In this document: positions 1 to 6,222 of the stretch, piece by piece
How positions within the stretch are numbered: the stretch's first letter is position 1
Layout of the letters: each line of letters begins with the position of its first letter
DNA from: an uncultured Eubacteriales bacterium
Lineage (GTDB): Bacteria; Bacillota; Clostridia; Oscillospirales; QAKW01
Length of the DNA: 8,387 nucleotides
Assembly: GCA_934378025.1 (NCBI GenBank)
Contig: CAKRPM010000046.1
Coordinates: 1-8,387, forward strand
Reading direction: 5' to 3'
Program-made: the position numbers and the translations under genes
Notes under the pieces: generated by a model
The model's input: the letters and a program-made list of their open reading frames with translations, nothing else
Told to the model about the DNA's origin: nothing
The model's database searches: none

Positions 1-550
1 GCCCCATGGTGATCGCCTTGGTGGGCACATCCTTTTCCGAGGCAAAAAAGCGTGCGTTAGCCTGAATGGTAGACTCTTTCAGCTCTACCACATGCGTCAT
101 CGTTTCAAAAGCGGTGTTGGGTTCATTAAAACCGATGTGACCGTTTTTGCCGATGCCCAGCAGTTGCAAATCAATGCCGCCCAATCGCTCGATCAGGGCG
201 TCATAGGCCGTGCACTGCGCCGCGGTATCCTTGGCCATGCCGTCCGGCACAAAGGTATGCTCCGGGCGAATATTCACAAGATTGAACAAATTGTGATTCA
301 TAAAATAGCGATAGCTTTGTTCATGCGCGCCCGGCAATCCCAAATATTCATCCAGATTGACGGTGGTCACCTCACCGAAATCCAAATCGCCCTTTTCATA
401 CCAACGTACAAGCTGTTGATAAGTGCCGATCGGCGTTGATCCGGTGGCAAGTCCCAGTACGGCATTCGGCTTCATGATAATTTGCGCCGAAATAATATTG
501 GCTGCCTGACGGCTGACGGTATAATAATCCTTGCATTTATAAACTCTCAT
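1..550 (-). CDS. nagB: Glucosamine-6-phosphate deaminase (partial, C-terminal end beyond window)
   Basis: NagB converts glucosamine-6-phosphate to fructose-6-phosphate and ammonia in the cytoplasm, the last step in feeding amino sugars into glycolysis. The visible 183 residues begin [17 protein letters not shown]. They contain the phosphate-loop type sequence LGLATGSTP near residue 35, the VNLDEYLGL motif carrying the catalytic Asp, and the [13 protein letters not shown] motif with the catalytic His and Glu. The Asn in KNGH, where the E. coli enzyme has Asp, is normal for Firmicute NagB as I recall. The family is about 240 residues long, so roughly 60 C-terminal residues lie outside the window. 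The ATG at 548-550 is preceded by GGGGGAGG (561-568) ten bases away, which supports this start. The gene is divergent from an AraC-family regulator, which may control it (inference). Confidence in the family is very high. Confidence 0.96.
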   Translation of the reverse strand, partial: MRVYKCKDYYTVSRQAANIISAQIIMKPNAVLGLATGSTPIGTYQQLVRWYEKGDLDFGEVTTVNLDEYLGLPGAHEQSYRYFMNHNLFNLVNIRPEHTFVPDGMAKDTAAQCTAYDALIERLGGIDLQLLGIGKNGHIGFNEPNTAFETMTHVVELKESTIQANARFFASEKDVPTKAITMG

Positions 551-570
551 ATTTTTTAGGCCTCCCCCTT

Positions 571-601
571 TTTATCATCTATAAGTATAACAAATGATAA
601 A
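571..601. promoter_or_regulatory. Perfect 8-bp inverted repeat over the nagB promoter (candidate operator)
   Basis: TTTATCAT (571-578) and ATGATAAA (594-601) are exact reverse complements separated by 15 bp, so the arm centres lie 23 bp apart. One arm covers the predicted nagB transcription start and the other lies just upstream of its -10, a placement typical of a repressor site. It does not match the GntR/NagR-type sites I know. The binding protein is unknown; the adjacent AraC-family regulator is one candidate, although AraC proteins more often bind direct repeats. Confidence 0.4.
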
Positions 602-612
602 TCAAAAAGAAA
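584..612 (-). promoter_or_regulatory. Probable sigma-A promoter of nagB (extended -10)
   Basis: Read on the minus strand there is a TATACT -10 at 584-589, preceded by TGT, which gives an extended -10 (TGnTATACT). The -35 candidate at 607-612 (TTTCTT, 17-bp spacer) is poor, so the extended -10 would have to carry recognition. The predicted transcript starts near 577 and has a leader of under 30 bases before the nagB ATG. Confidence 0.6.
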
Positions 613-645
613 TATCATATTCGACATTAAATTTATATATTTGGT

Positions 646-673
646 TTGACAGTTTTTTGTTTTGTGATATACT
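646..673 (+). promoter_or_regulatory. Sigma-A promoter of the AraC-family regulator gene
   Basis: A consensus -35 TTGACA (646-651) is followed after 16 bp by TATACT (668-673), with TG one base before the -10 (TGaTATACT), an extended -10. The start of transcription is predicted near 680, giving a leader of about 45 bases before the ATG at 726. This is a strong promoter by sequence, so a regulator expressed from it may be present constitutively or be controlled by a bound repressor. Confidence 0.75.
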
Positions 674-725
674 ATAAACAGGAAGAAAAATCGGCTTTTT
701 GGTTTGAAACATTCAGGAGGCACCT

Positions 726-1616
726 ATGGAATATAAGGATATTACAATGAAGCGGCCGCTTATGATCGAGCGCGTTGTCAGTATTCACTATTTTGAATAT
801 GCCACCGATTTTACATTTTCGGGCGAGGTGCATAACTTTTGGGAAGTCGTGTATGCCGACCGATCGGGTCTGATGGTGACGGCGGGGCCGCGGGAAATTA
901 CGCTTAAACCCGGTCAGTTCTTTTTGCACCGTCCGGGCGAATTTCACAATGTTCGCCCGCTGCCCGGCGAAGCCGCCAATTCCATGATCTTCTCGTTTTA
1001 CTGCTCCTGTGAAAAGCTATACTCCTTGGCCGGCAAGGTGCTTTCCGTGGACGAAACGCAGCGCGCGTATCTGGCGCAAATCGTCGCACACGCCAAAACG
1101 GCCTTTACCACTCCGCTGGGCGACATTTATGCCACGCGGCTGGTGCGCGCCCGTCAAGTGCCGTTCGGCGCCGAGCAGCTCATTGCCCTTAATATGGAGA
1201 TGTTTTTGATCGACTGTCTGCGCACGCACGAAAACCGAGCCTTTACGGTTTCACCGCTGCGCTTTGTCGGCGATCCGCAGGCCGCAAAAATTTGCGATTA
1301 CCTGGAGCGGCACGTAACCGACAGCATCACCTATGAAGATCTTTGCGCACGCTTTTCCATCAGCACCACGCGCCTGAAGGCGCTGTTTCGGCAAAAAGTC
1401 GGCTGCGGCGTCATGAAATATTTTTCCGCCTGTAAAATCGACTGCGCCAAGCACCTCATCCGCGAAAAAGAAAAAAACCTCAGCGAAATCGCGGAATACC
1501 TGGGCTACTCCTCCCTGCCGCATTTCTCCCGCGCATTTAAAGAGGAAGTGCACATGACCCCCTCGCAGTACGCCATCAGCGTTCAATCCGCCGAGCCCGG
1601 CGAACGCACGAAATAA
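726..1616 (+). CDS. AraC/XylS-family transcriptional regulator
   Basis: This is a 296-residue cytoplasmic transcription factor. The N-terminal part (about 15-110) looks like a cupin sensor domain: HNFWEVVY at 36-43, then PGQFFLHRPGEFHNV at 62-76 with His and Glu residues spaced as in sugar-sensing AraC proteins. A helical linker follows. The C-terminal 100 residues are the double helix-turn-helix domain: helix-turn-helix one at about 201-222 (ITYEDLCARFSIS) and two at about 251-275, ending in the family signature GYSSLPHFSRAFKEE...MTPSQY. The start is supported by AGGAGG at 715-720, five bases before the ATG; the next Met (codon 8) has no such site. The gene lies divergent from nagB with 175 bp between the starts. 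A role in amino-sugar use is plausible from position alone, but the ligand and targets are not known. A terminator follows directly. Confidence 0.93.
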   Translation: MEYKDITMKRPLMIERVVSIHYFEYATDFTFSGEVHNFWEVVYADRSGLMVTAGPREITLKPGQFFLHRPGEFHNVRPLPGEAANSMIFSFYCSCEKLYSLAGKVLSVDETQRAYLAQIVAHAKTAFTTPLGDIYATRLVRARQVPFGAEQLIALNMEMFLIDCLRTHENRAFTVSPLRFVGDPQAAKICDYLERHVTDSITYEDLCARFSISTTRLKALFRQKVGCGVMKYFSACKIDCAKHLIREKEKNLSEIAEYLGYSSLPHFSRAFKEEVHMTPSQYAISVQSAEPGERTK

Positions 1617-1621
1617 AGCAT

Positions 1622-1661
1622 AAAAAAGACGGTAAAAGCTTTGGCTTTTACCGTCTTTTTT
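1622..1661. terminator. Bidirectional intrinsic terminator
   Basis: GACGGTAAAAGC (1628-1639) and GCTTTTACCGTC (1644-1655) form a perfect 12-bp stem with a TTTG loop. Six A residues precede it and six T residues follow it, so it can end transcription in both directions: the AraC-family gene from the left and the mgtC pair from the right, whose stop codon is only a few bases away. Confidence 0.93.
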
Positions 1662-1669
1662 ATTTTGGG

Positions 1670-2380
1670 TTACAGCTCTTCGGCTGTCAGCACGCCCTCG
1701 GTGCGCGAAATTTCGGTCAACAGTTCCTCGTGATTGGTGCGGCGCGTTGTTTGCAGTGAGAAAATTGCGGTGGAATTGGAGGCGGTTTTTGAACCGTTTT
1801 TGGTGATCTCCAACCCCAAAATCGTAATGTTTAAGCCTTTCAGCGCCTTAATGATATTGTCCAGGCACTCGCCGTTTGTATATTCAATAAAAACATTCAG
1901 CGCCCTGGAATTGGCCAAAATGTAATACTCCAGTTTGGAAAAGAGCACCTCGACCACAACCAACAGAACGGTCACGAACAGCGCCGCCTCATAATATCCC
2001 GCGCCCGCGGTCAGGCCGATGATCGCGCTGGTCCAAAGCCCTGCTGCCGTTGTCAGTCCTTTTACCTGGCGTTGCTTGGTTACGATAATCGTTCCGGCAC
2101 CGATGAAACCGATGCCCGCGATGACCTGCGCCCCCAAACGCGCCATATCGGTAAACAAATGCAAATTTAAGTAAAGAAACTGACTGGTCATGGTGGTCAT
2201 CGCCGCCCCCAGACAAATCAAAATATGCGTCCGAAAGCCTGCGGGACGACGTTTGTGTTCCCGCTCCACGCCGACAATGCCGCCGCAAATAATCGCGATG
2301 CTTGCCCGCAGCAATACCGACCAAAATGTCAGTCCGCCCGTCGCTTCCGCCACACGTAACGGATGTAAAAATTCAAGCAT
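1670..2380 (-). CDS. MgtC/SapB-family membrane protein (second gene of the tandem pair)
   Basis: This is a 236-residue inner-membrane protein of the MgtC/SapB family (COG1285). Residues 18-150 hold the hydrophobic MgtC domain with its hallmark motifs: GGIVGVEREHKRRPAGFRTH (33-52), GIGFIGAGTII (89-99) and VKGLTTAAGLW (106-116). Residues 160-236 form a soluble tail with the alternating beta/alpha look of an ACT-like domain, as in longer MgtC proteins. MgtC proteins are linked to growth in low magnesium, acid tolerance and inhibition of the F-ATPase in pathogens; in free-living Firmicutes the role is not settled. The gene starts 15 bp after the stop of its paralogue. GGGAGGG (2389-2395) lies eight bases before the ATG, so the two are almost certainly co-transcribed. 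No magnesium-sensing leader is visible. Confidence 0.93.
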   Translation of the reverse strand: MLEFLHPLRVAEATGGLTFWSVLLRASIAIICGGIVGVEREHKRRPAGFRTHILICLGAAMTTMTSQFLYLNLHLFTDMARLGAQVIAGIGFIGAGTIIVTKQRQVKGLTTAAGLWTSAIIGLTAGAGYYEAALFVTVLLVVVEVLFSKLEYYILANSRALNVFIEYTNGECLDNIIKALKGLNITILGLEITKNGSKTASNSTAIFSLQTTRRTNHEELLTEISRTEGVLTAEEL

Positions 2381-2395
2381 TCCTCTCGCCCTCCC

Positions 2396-3112
2396 TTATA
2401 TCTCTTCGATGGTCAAAACGCCATCCTTGGCCGCAAGCCCCGCCATTACGCCGGCATGCGTCAGCTTTTTGGGCAATTGCACGGAGAAAATGGCACTGCG
2501 CGTCACCAAATCACCGTTTTTGACCTTATTGATATCTACGCTGAATACCCGGATATCCATACTTTTAATCAGCGCAATGATTTCGGGCAGTGAATCCGTA
2601 CTGGCATACTCCAAATAAAAATCCATGTTGCGCGCATGCGCAATCACCCATGCACCCAAATGATTGAATACGAAAAACGTCAAAATAATATAAAGAAAGC
2701 CCACCACCGCAGCGGCATAAAAGCCTGCGCCGATGGCCAGCCCCATACAAGCGCTTGCCCAAAGGCCTGCGGCAGTCGTCAACCCTTTGACTTCCTGACG
2801 GCCGGTCACAATAATCGTCCCCGCGCCCAAAAAGCCGATACCGTTGATGACCTGCGCGCCGAAACGGGAAACGTCGGTTTTGATACCGATCCCCTCGGCC
2901 ACTGCCGCCCAATCGGTCGACAGCAAAAGCGCCTCATACTGACTTAAAATCATGGAAAGCGCCGCACCCATGCATACAATAAAATATGTGCGGCAGCCGG
3001 CAGGGCGATGCTTGTGCCCCCGTTCAATGCCGATCAAACCGCCGAACAAACCCGCCAGCGTCAACCGCAGCATCATGGATACAAGGTTAAGTTGCTCCAA
3101 GTATTCCAGCAC
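2396..3112 (-). CDS. MgtC/SapB-family membrane protein (first gene of the tandem pair; GTG start proposed)
   Basis: This is a paralogue of the adjacent gene with the same plan: an MgtC membrane domain with GLIGIERGHKHRPAGCRT, GIGFLGAGTII and VKGLTTAAGLW motifs, then an ACT-like soluble tail of about 75 residues ending GVLTIEEI (GVLTAEEL in the neighbour). It differs by an insert of roughly 11 residues before the FGAQVINGIGF segment. The open frame extends to an ATG at 3146-3148, but that ATG has no ribosome site and lies two bases from a TATAAT promoter element, so a transcript would start inside it. The GTG at 3110-3112 has AAAGAGG (3121-3127) eight bases upstream. The product then begins (M)LEYLEQL, like MLEFLHPL in the paralogue, and is 238 residues against 236. 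I prefer the GTG; the longer form (to 3148, 250 residues) remains possible. Confidence 0.88.
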   Translation of the reverse strand: MLEYLEQLNLVSMMLRLTLAGLFGGLIGIERGHKHRPAGCRTYFIVCMGAALSMILSQYEALLLSTDWAAVAEGIGIKTDVSRFGAQVINGIGFLGAGTIIVTGRQEVKGLTTAAGLWASACMGLAIGAGFYAAAVVGFLYIILTFFVFNHLGAWVIAHARNMDFYLEYASTDSLPEIIALIKSMDIRVFSVDINKVKNGDLVTRSAIFSVQLPKKLTHAGVMAGLAAKDGVLTIEEI

Positions 3113-3150
3113 CGAATACACCTCTTTTTTCTTCTCTAAATAATTCATAT

Positions 3151-3178
3151 ATTATAAAGGATTTTTAAAAAAACGCAA
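3151..3178 (-). promoter_or_regulatory. Probable sigma-A promoter of the mgtC pair
   Basis: On the minus strand a perfect TATAAT (3151-3156) lies 16 bp downstream of TTGCGT (3173-3178), a half-matching -35. Initiation would fall near 3144, inside the longest possible reading frame. This is the main reason for preferring the GTG start at 3112. The region is AT-rich, so a chance TATAAT cannot be excluded. Confidence 0.55.
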
Positions 3179-3193
3179 GCCTTTTTCCCGCTT

Positions 3194-3211
3194 TTTGTAG
3201 ATTTCTACAAA
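3194..3211. repeat. 18-bp dyad upstream of the mgtC promoter
   Basis: TTTGTAGATTTCTACAAA is an inverted repeat with perfect 8-bp arms and a two-base centre. It lies about 15 bp upstream of the predicted mgtC -35 and about 64 bp upstream of the metNIQ -35. The 9-mer TTCCCGCTT occurs on both sides (3185-3193 and 3220-3228). The tight centre favours a dimeric protein-binding site over an RNA hairpin. No regulator can be named from the sequence. Confidence 0.4.
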
Positions 3212-3253
3212 GAAAGATGTTCCCGCTTGTCGAAACTGCACAATAAAAAAATT

Positions 3254-3274
3254 GCATTTTTTATCAAAAAATGC
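3254..3274. repeat. AT-rich inverted repeat abutting the metNIQ -35 element
   Basis: GCATTTTTT (3254-3262) and AAAAAATGC (3266-3274) are perfect complements with a 3-base centre (ATC), ending exactly where TTGACA begins. The A/T tracts could act as an UP element for RNA polymerase, or the dyad could be an operator. Function is inferred from position only. Confidence 0.4.
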
Positions 3275-3303
3275 TTGACAAGAGAAAAAAGGTGTGCTAC
3301 AAT
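3275..3303 (+). promoter_or_regulatory. Sigma-A promoter of the metNIQ operon
   Basis: A consensus TTGACA (3275-3280), a 17-bp spacer and TACAAT (3298-3303) preceded by TGC form a near-ideal promoter with an extended -10. Transcription should start near 3310, just before the first structured element of the T-box leader. Confidence 0.88.
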
Positions 3304-3315
3304 GCTGTCAAATCA

Positions 3316-3580
3316 GATAAGGCTGTGAAGAGAAAAGTAAGCAAATTACGAAGACAGCAGAGAGTTTCGGTAGCTGAAAAGAAACGTCCCAGGATTTGCC
3401 CAAAATGGTCTCGGAGCTGCGTACCGACTGCCGACGGCATAGGCTACGATGGGAGCGCCCATTACAGCGCCCGGGTATAGATGTACTCGCTAAGGTCGTC
3501 TTTGTGAGAAGACGATAAATTAAGGTGGTAACACGAAGCTTTATGCTCTCGTCCTTATAAACAAGGACGAGAGTTTTTTT
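3316..3580 (+). promoter_or_regulatory. T-box riboswitch, tRNA-Met responsive (specifier AUG)
   Basis: This is an untranslated leader that reads the charging state of a tRNA. Stem I spans about 3320-3418. It carries the lower GAAGAGAAAAGUA region, a helix GCAAAU (3341-3346) with AUUUGC (3394-3399), the conserved AGAGAG bulge, and a distal stem GUUUC/GAAAC around GGUAGCUG. Directly 3' of the AUUUGC strand the specifier loop reads CCAAAAUGG, placing AUG at 3405-3407 followed by a purine, as expected. Stem III is TCGTCTT (3496-3502) with AAGACGA (3509-3515). The T-box sequence AAGGTGGTAACACG is at 3522-3535. Its UGGU bulge (3526-3529) would pair with the tRNA ACCA end, fitting discriminator A. 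AAGG (3522-3525) can pair with CCTT (3553-3556), competing with the terminator. Uncharged tRNA-Met should therefore turn on the methionine importer downstream. Confidence 0.93.
3546..3580 (+). terminator. Regulated terminator of the T-box leader
   Basis: CTCTCGTCCTT (3546-3556), a six-base loop (ATAAAC) and AAGGACGAGAG (3563-3573) form a perfect 11-bp stem followed by seven T residues (3574-3580). The 5' arm is shared with the antiterminator, so this is the off state when tRNA-Met is charged. Confidence 0.93.
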
Positions 3581-3607
3581 ATTTTCAAAACGAGGAGCTT
3601 TACAAAC

Positions 3608-4612
3608 ATGGCGATTATCGAAATTCAACATTTGAATAAATCGTTTACCGGATCGGCCGGCACGGTGGTAGCGCTGGAGGATATCAACCTTTCTATTGAG
3701 AAAGGGGAAATCTTCGGCATCATCGGGTTGAGCGGCGCCGGAAAAAGCACCCTGGTTCGCTGCATCAATCAGCTGGAAATTCCCACGGCGGGCAAAGTGC
3801 TCTTTGAAGGCACCGATCTTTGCAAGCTGAACAAAAAGCAGTTGCTGGCCGCGCGGCAGCAGATCGGAATGATCTTCCAAGGGTTTAACCTTTTGGCACA
3901 ACGCAACGCGCTGCAAAACGTATGTTTTCCCATGGAGATTGCGGGCGTTTCCAAGGCGGACGCAAAAAAGAGAGCCTTGGAGCTGCTGGAGCTGGTCGGG
4001 CTGAGCGATCGGGTCAAGAGTTATCCGGCGCAGCTGTCCGGCGGGCAAAAGCAACGGGTAGCCATTGCAAGAGCGCTGGCCAACAATCCGAAAGTGCTGC
4101 TGTGTGACGAGGCCACCAGCGCGCTGGATCCCACCACCACGGCCTCGATTTTAAATCTGTTAAAAGACATTAACCAAAAGCTCGGCGTTACGGTCATCGT
4201 CATCACCCACGAAATGAAAGTGATTGAGCAAATCTGTCACCGGGTGGCGGTCATTGATCAAAGCCATATTGTGGAAATGGGCAGTGTGGGCGACATTTTT
4301 GTTCGTCCGAAAAGCGCCATCGCCAGAAAGCTGATATTCCCCGCCGGGCAGGAGTCGGATTTTGTACCGAGTGAAAAATGCCTGCGGGTGGTCTTTGACG
4401 GGGCCTCCACACTGGAGCCCATTGTGGCGGATATGATTTTGCAGTGCGGCACACGCGTCAATATTTTGTATGCGCACACCAAAACCGTAGACGGCAAAAT
4501 CGTCGGGCCGATGGTGTTCCGAATGCCCGAGGACGATACGGCCTGCGAGCGTATCAAAGCGTTTTTAAACGAAAAGAATCTTGTATTTACGGAGGAGAAT
4601 TTCCATGAGTGA
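3608..4612 (+). CDS. metN: Methionine ABC transporter ATP-binding protein
   Basis: This 334-residue ATPase powers the MetNIQ importer, which takes up L-methionine and often D-methionine. The ABC domain occupies about 1-245: Walker A GLSGAGKST (40-48), Q-loop Gln91, signature LSGGQ (143-147), Walker B VLLCDE (163-168), D-loop SALD (171-174) and switch His201. Residues from about 258 to 330 are the C-terminal NIL domain of the MetN family, an ACT-like fold that binds methionine and inhibits transport when the cell is replete. Thus the system has feedback at the protein level as well as the T-box. The start has AGGAG (3593-3597) ten bases before the ATG, just downstream of the leader terminator. 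The last eight bases overlap metI, so translation is probably coupled. Length and motif order are complete. Confidence 0.96.
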   Translation: MAIIEIQHLNKSFTGSAGTVVALEDINLSIEKGEIFGIIGLSGAGKSTLVRCINQLEIPTAGKVLFEGTDLCKLNKKQLLAARQQIGMIFQGFNLLAQRNALQNVCFPMEIAGVSKADAKKRALELLELVGLSDRVKSYPAQLSGGQKQRVAIARALANNPKVLLCDEATSALDPTTTASILNLLKDINQKLGVTVIVITHEMKVIEQICHRVAVIDQSHIVEMGSVGDIFVRPKSAIARKLIFPAGQESDFVPSEKCLRVVFDGASTLEPIVADMILQCGTRVNILYAHTKTVDGKIVGPMVFRMPEDDTACERIKAFLNEKNLVFTEENFHE

Positions 4613-5276
4613 GGTTTTTAGTCCGACAATGGTATCCGCCTACGGTTCCGGATTTCTGGTCACCGTATATCTGGTGCTTGTCAGCGCCGCGGCCGCCTAT
4701 ATTCTCGGCATCCCGATGGGCGTGCTCCTTTGTGTAACCGATAAAAACGGGATTCATCCCAACCGTATCGTCAATACGATTTTAGGCTTTATTGTCAATG
4801 TATTTCGTTCGGTTCCCTTTATTATCCTGCTGGTGGTGGTGCTGCCGCTGACCAAAATCATTGTCGGCACCAAAGTCGGCAATACCGCTTTTTTGGTTCC
4901 CCTGATCATTTCCGCCGCACCCTTTGTGGCACGCATGGTGGAGTCCTCTTTAAAAGAAGTGGACGCCGGGGTCATCGAAGCGGCGCAGTCCATGGGCGCC
5001 AGCGATAAACAAATCATTTTCAAAGTGCTTTTGCCGGAGGCAAAGCCCTCCCTTTTAATCGGTGCGGCCATTGCGCTGACCACCATTCTGGGGTATACGC
5101 CCATGGCCACCTTCATCGGCGGCGACGGGCTGGGGGCCATCGCCGTGCAGTACGGACTGTACCGCTTTAAAGACGGCATTATGTATTTTGCTTCCATACT
5201 GTTAATCATCATTGTGCAGGTGCTGCAGGAAGTCGGCACCCGCATCGCAAAAAAAACGGATAAACGCATCCGTTAA
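4605..5276 (+). CDS. metI: Methionine ABC transporter permease
   Basis: This 223-residue membrane protein forms the dimeric channel of the MetNIQ importer. It has about five hydrophobic segments (roughly 15-45, 55-85, 95-112, 148-170 and 192-208). The cytoplasmic coupling loop with the EAA motif runs from EAAQSMGAS at 125-133 to LLPEA at 142-146, where MetN docks. The open frame runs eight codons further upstream, but GGAGGAG (4591-4597) sits seven bases before the ATG at 4605, and the product then starts MSEVFSPTM, a normal MetI length. The start overlaps the metN stop by eight bases. A 36-bp gap separates it from metQ. Confidence 0.95.
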   Translation: MSEVFSPTMVSAYGSGFLVTVYLVLVSAAAAYILGIPMGVLLCVTDKNGIHPNRIVNTILGFIVNVFRSVPFIILLVVVLPLTKIIVGTKVGNTAFLVPLIISAAPFVARMVESSLKEVDAGVIEAAQSMGASDKQIIFKVLLPEAKPSLLIGAAIALTTILGYTPMATFIGGDGLGAIAVQYGLYRFKDGIMYFASILLIIIVQVLQEVGTRIAKKTDKRIR

Positions 5277-5312
5277 CATAAAAAAATATTTATAAGAAGG
5301 AGTTTTACAACC

Positions 5313-6116
5313 ATGAAAAGAATTACTGCTATTGTTTTAACCGTTCTGTTATCGCTCGGCCTGCTGGCCGGCTGCGGCAAAACCGAAGAGAAGAAAATTG
5401 TAGTCGGCGCTTCCGCCACCCCCCATGCGGAAATTTTGGAAGTTGCCAAAGAGATTTTGGCCAAAGAAGGCTACACCTTGGAAATCAAAGTATACAGCGA
5501 CTACATCCTGCCCAACACCGCAACCGAAAGCGGCGAGCTGGACGCCAACTATTTCCAACACAAACCCTATTTGGACGATTTTAATAAAGAAAACAACACC
5601 CACATCGTTTCCGTTGCCGCCGTTCACTACGAGCCGTTTGGCATCTACGCCGGCAAAACCAAGACCATTGCCGATCTGAAAGACGGCGCCACCATTGCCG
5701 TTCCCAACGACACCACCAACGAAGCCCGCGCCCTGCAGCTGCTGGCCGCGCAAGGCTTGATCAAACTGAAAGACGGTGCCGGTCTGACCGCCACTGTAAA
5801 GGATATTGTGGAAAATCCGAAGAACCTGAAAATCTCCGAGCTGGAAGCTGCTGTTGTTCCCAGCGTTCTGGATTCCGTGGATTTGGCAGTCATCAACGGC
5901 AACTATGCCATCAACGCCGGCCTGAAAGTCAGCGCGGCGCTGGCCACTGAGGACAAAAATTCCGAAGCGGCACAAACCTATGCCAACATTCTTGCCGTGA
6001 AAGAGGGCAATGAAAATACCGACGCGACCAAAGCGCTGGTCAAAGCCCTGCAAAGCCAAGAGGTCAAAGATTTCATCGATCAAAAATATGACGGTGCGGT
6101 CGTTGCCATTTTCTAA
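5313..6116 (+). CDS. metQ: Methionine-binding lipoprotein (NlpA family)
   Basis: This is the substrate-binding protein of the importer, 267 residues. It has a lipoprotein signal peptide: MKR, a hydrophobic stretch, then lipobox LLAGC with the lipidated Cys at 21, so it should be anchored on the outer face of the membrane. Residues from about 33 to the end match the NlpA/MetQ fold: KIVVGASATPHAEILE at the start of the mature domain, NYFQHKPYLDDF near 90, YEPFGIYAGK near 110 and a VINGNYA motif near 195. AAGGAG at 5297-5302 supports the ATG, and the gene is followed by a strong terminator. NlpA-family proteins can bind other ligands, but the Met T-box and the metN NIL domain make methionine by far the likeliest. 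Confidence 0.95.
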   Translation: MKRITAIVLTVLLSLGLLAGCGKTEEKKIVVGASATPHAEILEVAKEILAKEGYTLEIKVYSDYILPNTATESGELDANYFQHKPYLDDFNKENNTHIVSVAAVHYEPFGIYAGKTKTIADLKDGATIAVPNDTTNEARALQLLAAQGLIKLKDGAGLTATVKDIVENPKNLKISELEAAVVPSVLDSVDLAVINGNYAINAGLKVSAALATEDKNSEAAQTYANILAVKEGNENTDATKALVKALQSQEVKDFIDQKYDGAVVAIF

Positions 6117-6128
6117 AAAAGTTTCTTT

Positions 6129-6174
6129 AAAAAAGCGGGAGACACTCAAAAAAAGAGTGCCTCCCGCTTTTTTT
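6129..6174. terminator. Intrinsic terminator after metQ, usable in both directions
   Basis: GCGGGAG-A-CACTC (6135-6147) pairs with GAGTG-C-CTCCCGC (6155-6167), a 13-position stem with one A/C mismatch and an A7 loop. Seven T residues follow (6168-6174) and six A residues precede it (6129-6134), so it can also stop transcription coming from asnA on the minus strand. Confidence 0.92.
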
Positions 6175-6184
6175 AAATATCCGA

Positions 6185-6220
6185 AAACGGGCTGCAAAGC
6201 AAATGCTTTGCAGCCCGTTT
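6185..6220 (-). terminator. Long hairpin after asnA, probable terminator
   Basis: AAACGGGCTGCAAAGC (6185-6200) and GCTTTGCAGCCCGTTT (6205-6220) form a perfect 16-bp stem with an AAAT tetraloop, three bases beyond the asnA stop codon. On the minus strand it ends in only four T residues, so it may act together with the neighbouring terminator at 6129-6174. It could also protect the 3' end of the asnA mRNA. Confidence 0.75.
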
Positions 6221-6222
6221 AA

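Noticed and set aside
119..178. Asn in place of the catalytic-loop Asp in NagB (KNGH instead of NDGH)
   Set aside because: As I recall, Firmicute NagB proteins normally have Asn here, so this is not a defect.
3271..3480. Short plus-strand frame of 69 codons in the leader
   Set aside because: It starts upstream of the -35 element and runs through the promoter and Stem I, so it would not be on the transcript from its start. The sequence is explained by the T-box.
3310..3580. Possibility of a SAM (S-box) riboswitch upstream of metNIQ
   Set aside because: The AAGGTGGTAACACG T-box, AGAGAG bulge, specifier loop and antiterminator/terminator pairing all fit a T-box, and I find no S-box core pattern.
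3308..4054. Open frame of 248 codons antisense to the T-box leader and start of metN
   Set aside because: It crosses a structured regulatory RNA and a highly conserved ATPase domain, with no motif of its own.
4581..4604. Eight-codon upstream extension of metI
   Set aside because: A strong GGAGGAG site is placed for the ATG at 4605, and the extension lies inside metN without its own ribosome site.
5349..6197. Long open frame (282 codons) antisense to metQ
   Set aside because: It is a mirror of metQ codon use: Gly/Val/Phe-rich low-complexity product, no family resemblance, no ribosome site, and metQ itself is unmistakable.
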